From the IMG/VR virus record IMGVR_UViG_3300030107_001186, positions 1 through 22,670 of that record: a stretch of DNA of 22,670 nucleotides. One strand, written 5' to 3'. The stretch's first letter is position 1. Each line of letters opens with the position of its first letter. The position numbers and the translations under genes were made by a program. This DNA is from a virus. Positions 21,412 to 22,670 of the stretch are shown one piece after another. The notes under the pieces were generated by a model that saw only the letters and a list, made by a program, of their open reading frames with translations, was not told where the DNA came from and searched no databases.

Positions 21412-22670
21412 ATGCCTTTAAATTCAACGTCCGTAATAAAAGTAATAGACCTACTATGTGAGGGAGAAATTGAAGGTATTGTAGAGGGCAAAAAAGGTAT
21501 ATTTCTAGATGAAACACCAGTTAAAACAGGTACAACTTTAAATATATCAAAAGAACAATTTGATTTTGATGAAAGAAAAGGAACAAAAACGCAAACGAAA
21601 TTAAACGATTATCAAAAAGGAGGGGCATCAAATCTTTCTAATATTTCAGAAGAAATAGGTTCAAATTACAGTGAAAGTGTTAATGCACAAAATAAAGTAA
21701 CACAACGGAATTATGGTGCGGGGACAAAAATAATTCAGATAACAGATACAGAAACAACCTCAGTTCAATTTCTTTTTACAATACCATCTTTGTTCTGCAC
21801 TGCAATGGAAGGTATTGCAAGAGGACAACTATTTAACGCAAAAGTAAGAATTAAAATTTTTTTCAAATCAAGTGGATCTGGATTTAATGAAGTCTACGAT
21901 AAAACTTTTGAAGGAATATCAACTTCTGATTTTCAATTCAAAACCCCGCCAATTGATTTAACCGTAAATGGCGCGGGAAACGAATTAACAGCACCATTTT
22001 TATTTAAAATTAAAAAAATAACAAACAATGAAAATGATTATGAAGTCAAAAAAACTGATTTTGAAGATATAAGTGAAGATACAGCATTGGAAAATACAAG
22101 AGGTAATCGTATATTTCTTACATCATTGATTGAAAGACAAGATTTTCAAAGTCGTTATCCTTTTACAGCTTGTGTAGGATTATCTTTATCAACAGAAAAA
22201 TTTTCATCTTTACCAACAAGAGCATATTTAGTAAAAGGACTTAAAGTAGCTATTCCACACAACGCAACTGTAAGAGATGATGGGAGTTTGGAATTTAACG
22301 GTTCTTTTGATGGAAGTCTGTTGCAAGATGATAATGGCAAATTTTTAAAACAATGGACAACTTGTCCTGTCTGTATTTTTTTCGATATGCTTACAAGTGA
22401 TAAACATGGGGCAGGGGATTTTGTAACAACATCAAATATAAGTTGGGTCGATTTGTACCCACTTGCTCAATATGCAAATCAGCTTGTATCAACTCCTGAT
22501 GGTAATGAACCACGTTTTGCAATAAATACTGTCATTGGAGCGCAAAATTCAGCTTATAAAGTTTTACAGAACCTTGCAAGTGCATTTAGAGGTATGACTT
22601 ATTGGGCTGCAAATACAGTCAATGTAGGAGCAGATCATGGTAATTTAGACGGTTCTGATGTTGACCCTGT
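21412..22670 (+). CDS. Tip attachment / receptor-binding protein, lambda gpJ-like, 3' end cut off by window
   Basis: ATG at 21412 opens a frame that stays open for 419 codons to the right edge. The N-terminus (VIKVIDLLCEGEIEGIVEGK, then FLDETPV) matches the gpJ start 'xDLLCEGxIxGLVxG...xLDxTPL'. Further on are SLPTRAYLVKGLKVAIPHNA and the region around WTTCPVCIFFDML and DLYPLAQYANQLV, which align with the gpJ/HDII-HDIII tail tip core. This protein forms the central tip and usually carries host receptor binding at its distal C-terminus, beyond this window. Two nucleotides separate it from the gpI-like stop. Confidence 0.87.
   Translation, partial: MPLNSTSVIKVIDLLCEGEIEGIVEGKKGIFLDETPVKTGTTLNISKEQFDFDERKGTKTQTKLNDYQKGGASNLSNISEEIGSNYSESVNAQNKVTQRNYGAGTKIIQITDTETTSVQFLFTIPSLFCTAMEGIARGQLFNAKVRIKIFFKSSGSGFNEVYDKTFEGISTSDFQFKTPPIDLTVNGAGNELTAPFLFKIKKITNNENDYEVKKTDFEDISEDTALENTRGNRIFLTSLIERQDFQSRYPFTACVGLSLSTEKFSSLPTRAYLVKGLKVAIPHNATVRDDGSLEFNGSFDGSLLQDDNGKFLKQWTTCPVCIFFDMLTSDKHGAGDFVTTSNISWVDLYPLAQYANQLVSTPDGNEPRFAINTVIGAQNSAYKVLQNLASAFRGMTYWAANTVNVGADHGNLDGSDVDP

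Noticed and set aside
1-22670. Integrase, att sites, tRNAs, CRISPR arrays and insertion sequences
   Set aside because: I looked for these on both strands and saw no spaced repeats, cloverleaf-type sequence, transposase or recombinase motifs.

Overview
The window is AT-rich phage DNA, close to two-thirds A+T by eye. It covers the head-and-tail (late) half of a long-tailed, non-contractile phage (siphovirus), plus part of a leftward cluster of non-structural genes. The tail genes follow the lambda order G/GT, H, M, L, K, I, J. Several small proteins are types I recall from marine phage genomes: an MPMGKGTYGS-type basic peptide, an FRRMREQEA-type peptide and the NKPKRTP...KSHAV protein. Low GC and AGA-rich arginine usage fit a phage of a low-GC marine bacterium. 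The host cannot be fixed from this window, and there is no integrase, tRNA or host flank.

Left arm (1-2892, leftward). There are two transcription units. The right-hand unit starts at a good sigma70-type promoter (2864-2892) and reads four small, tightly coupled genes: an 87-aa protein, a 133-aa coiled-coil protein, a 103-aa winged-helix-like protein and a 97-aa basic protein. The left-hand unit starts at a related promoter (1485-1513) and reads a DUF932-family protein and then a SAM-methyltransferase-like protein that runs off the window. Both promoters have the same 20-bp near-palindrome over the -10 box, and a CAGTAACAA motif about 55-65 bp upstream of the predicted start of transcription.

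Modification cassette (2935-6075, rightward). Three overlapping or abutting genes encode a UDP-glucuronate decarboxylase (makes UDP-xylose), a protein with two ParB-like domains, and a glycosyltransferase resembling the TET-associated family (TAGT) of phage base-modification loci. They run without a gap into the terminase genes. My main hypothesis is that this is a DNA hypermodification module that puts a pentose on modified bases.

Packaging and head (6076-15450). The order is small terminase, large terminase, DUF4055-type portal, Mu gpF/SPP1 gp7-like head protein, five very small lysine-rich ORFs, scaffold, major capsid protein, a decoration-type protein, and the head-completion and tail-completion proteins. 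No head protease was seen.

Tail (15453-22670). The order is a 50-aa ORF, tail tube protein, tail chaperone with a -1 frameshift on an A7 run (G/GT), a 603-aa tape measure, gpM-like and gpL-like tip proteins, separate JAMM and NlpC/P60 peptidase genes (one gene, K, in lambda), a long gpI-like protein, and the start of a gpJ-like receptor-binding protein that continues beyond the right edge.
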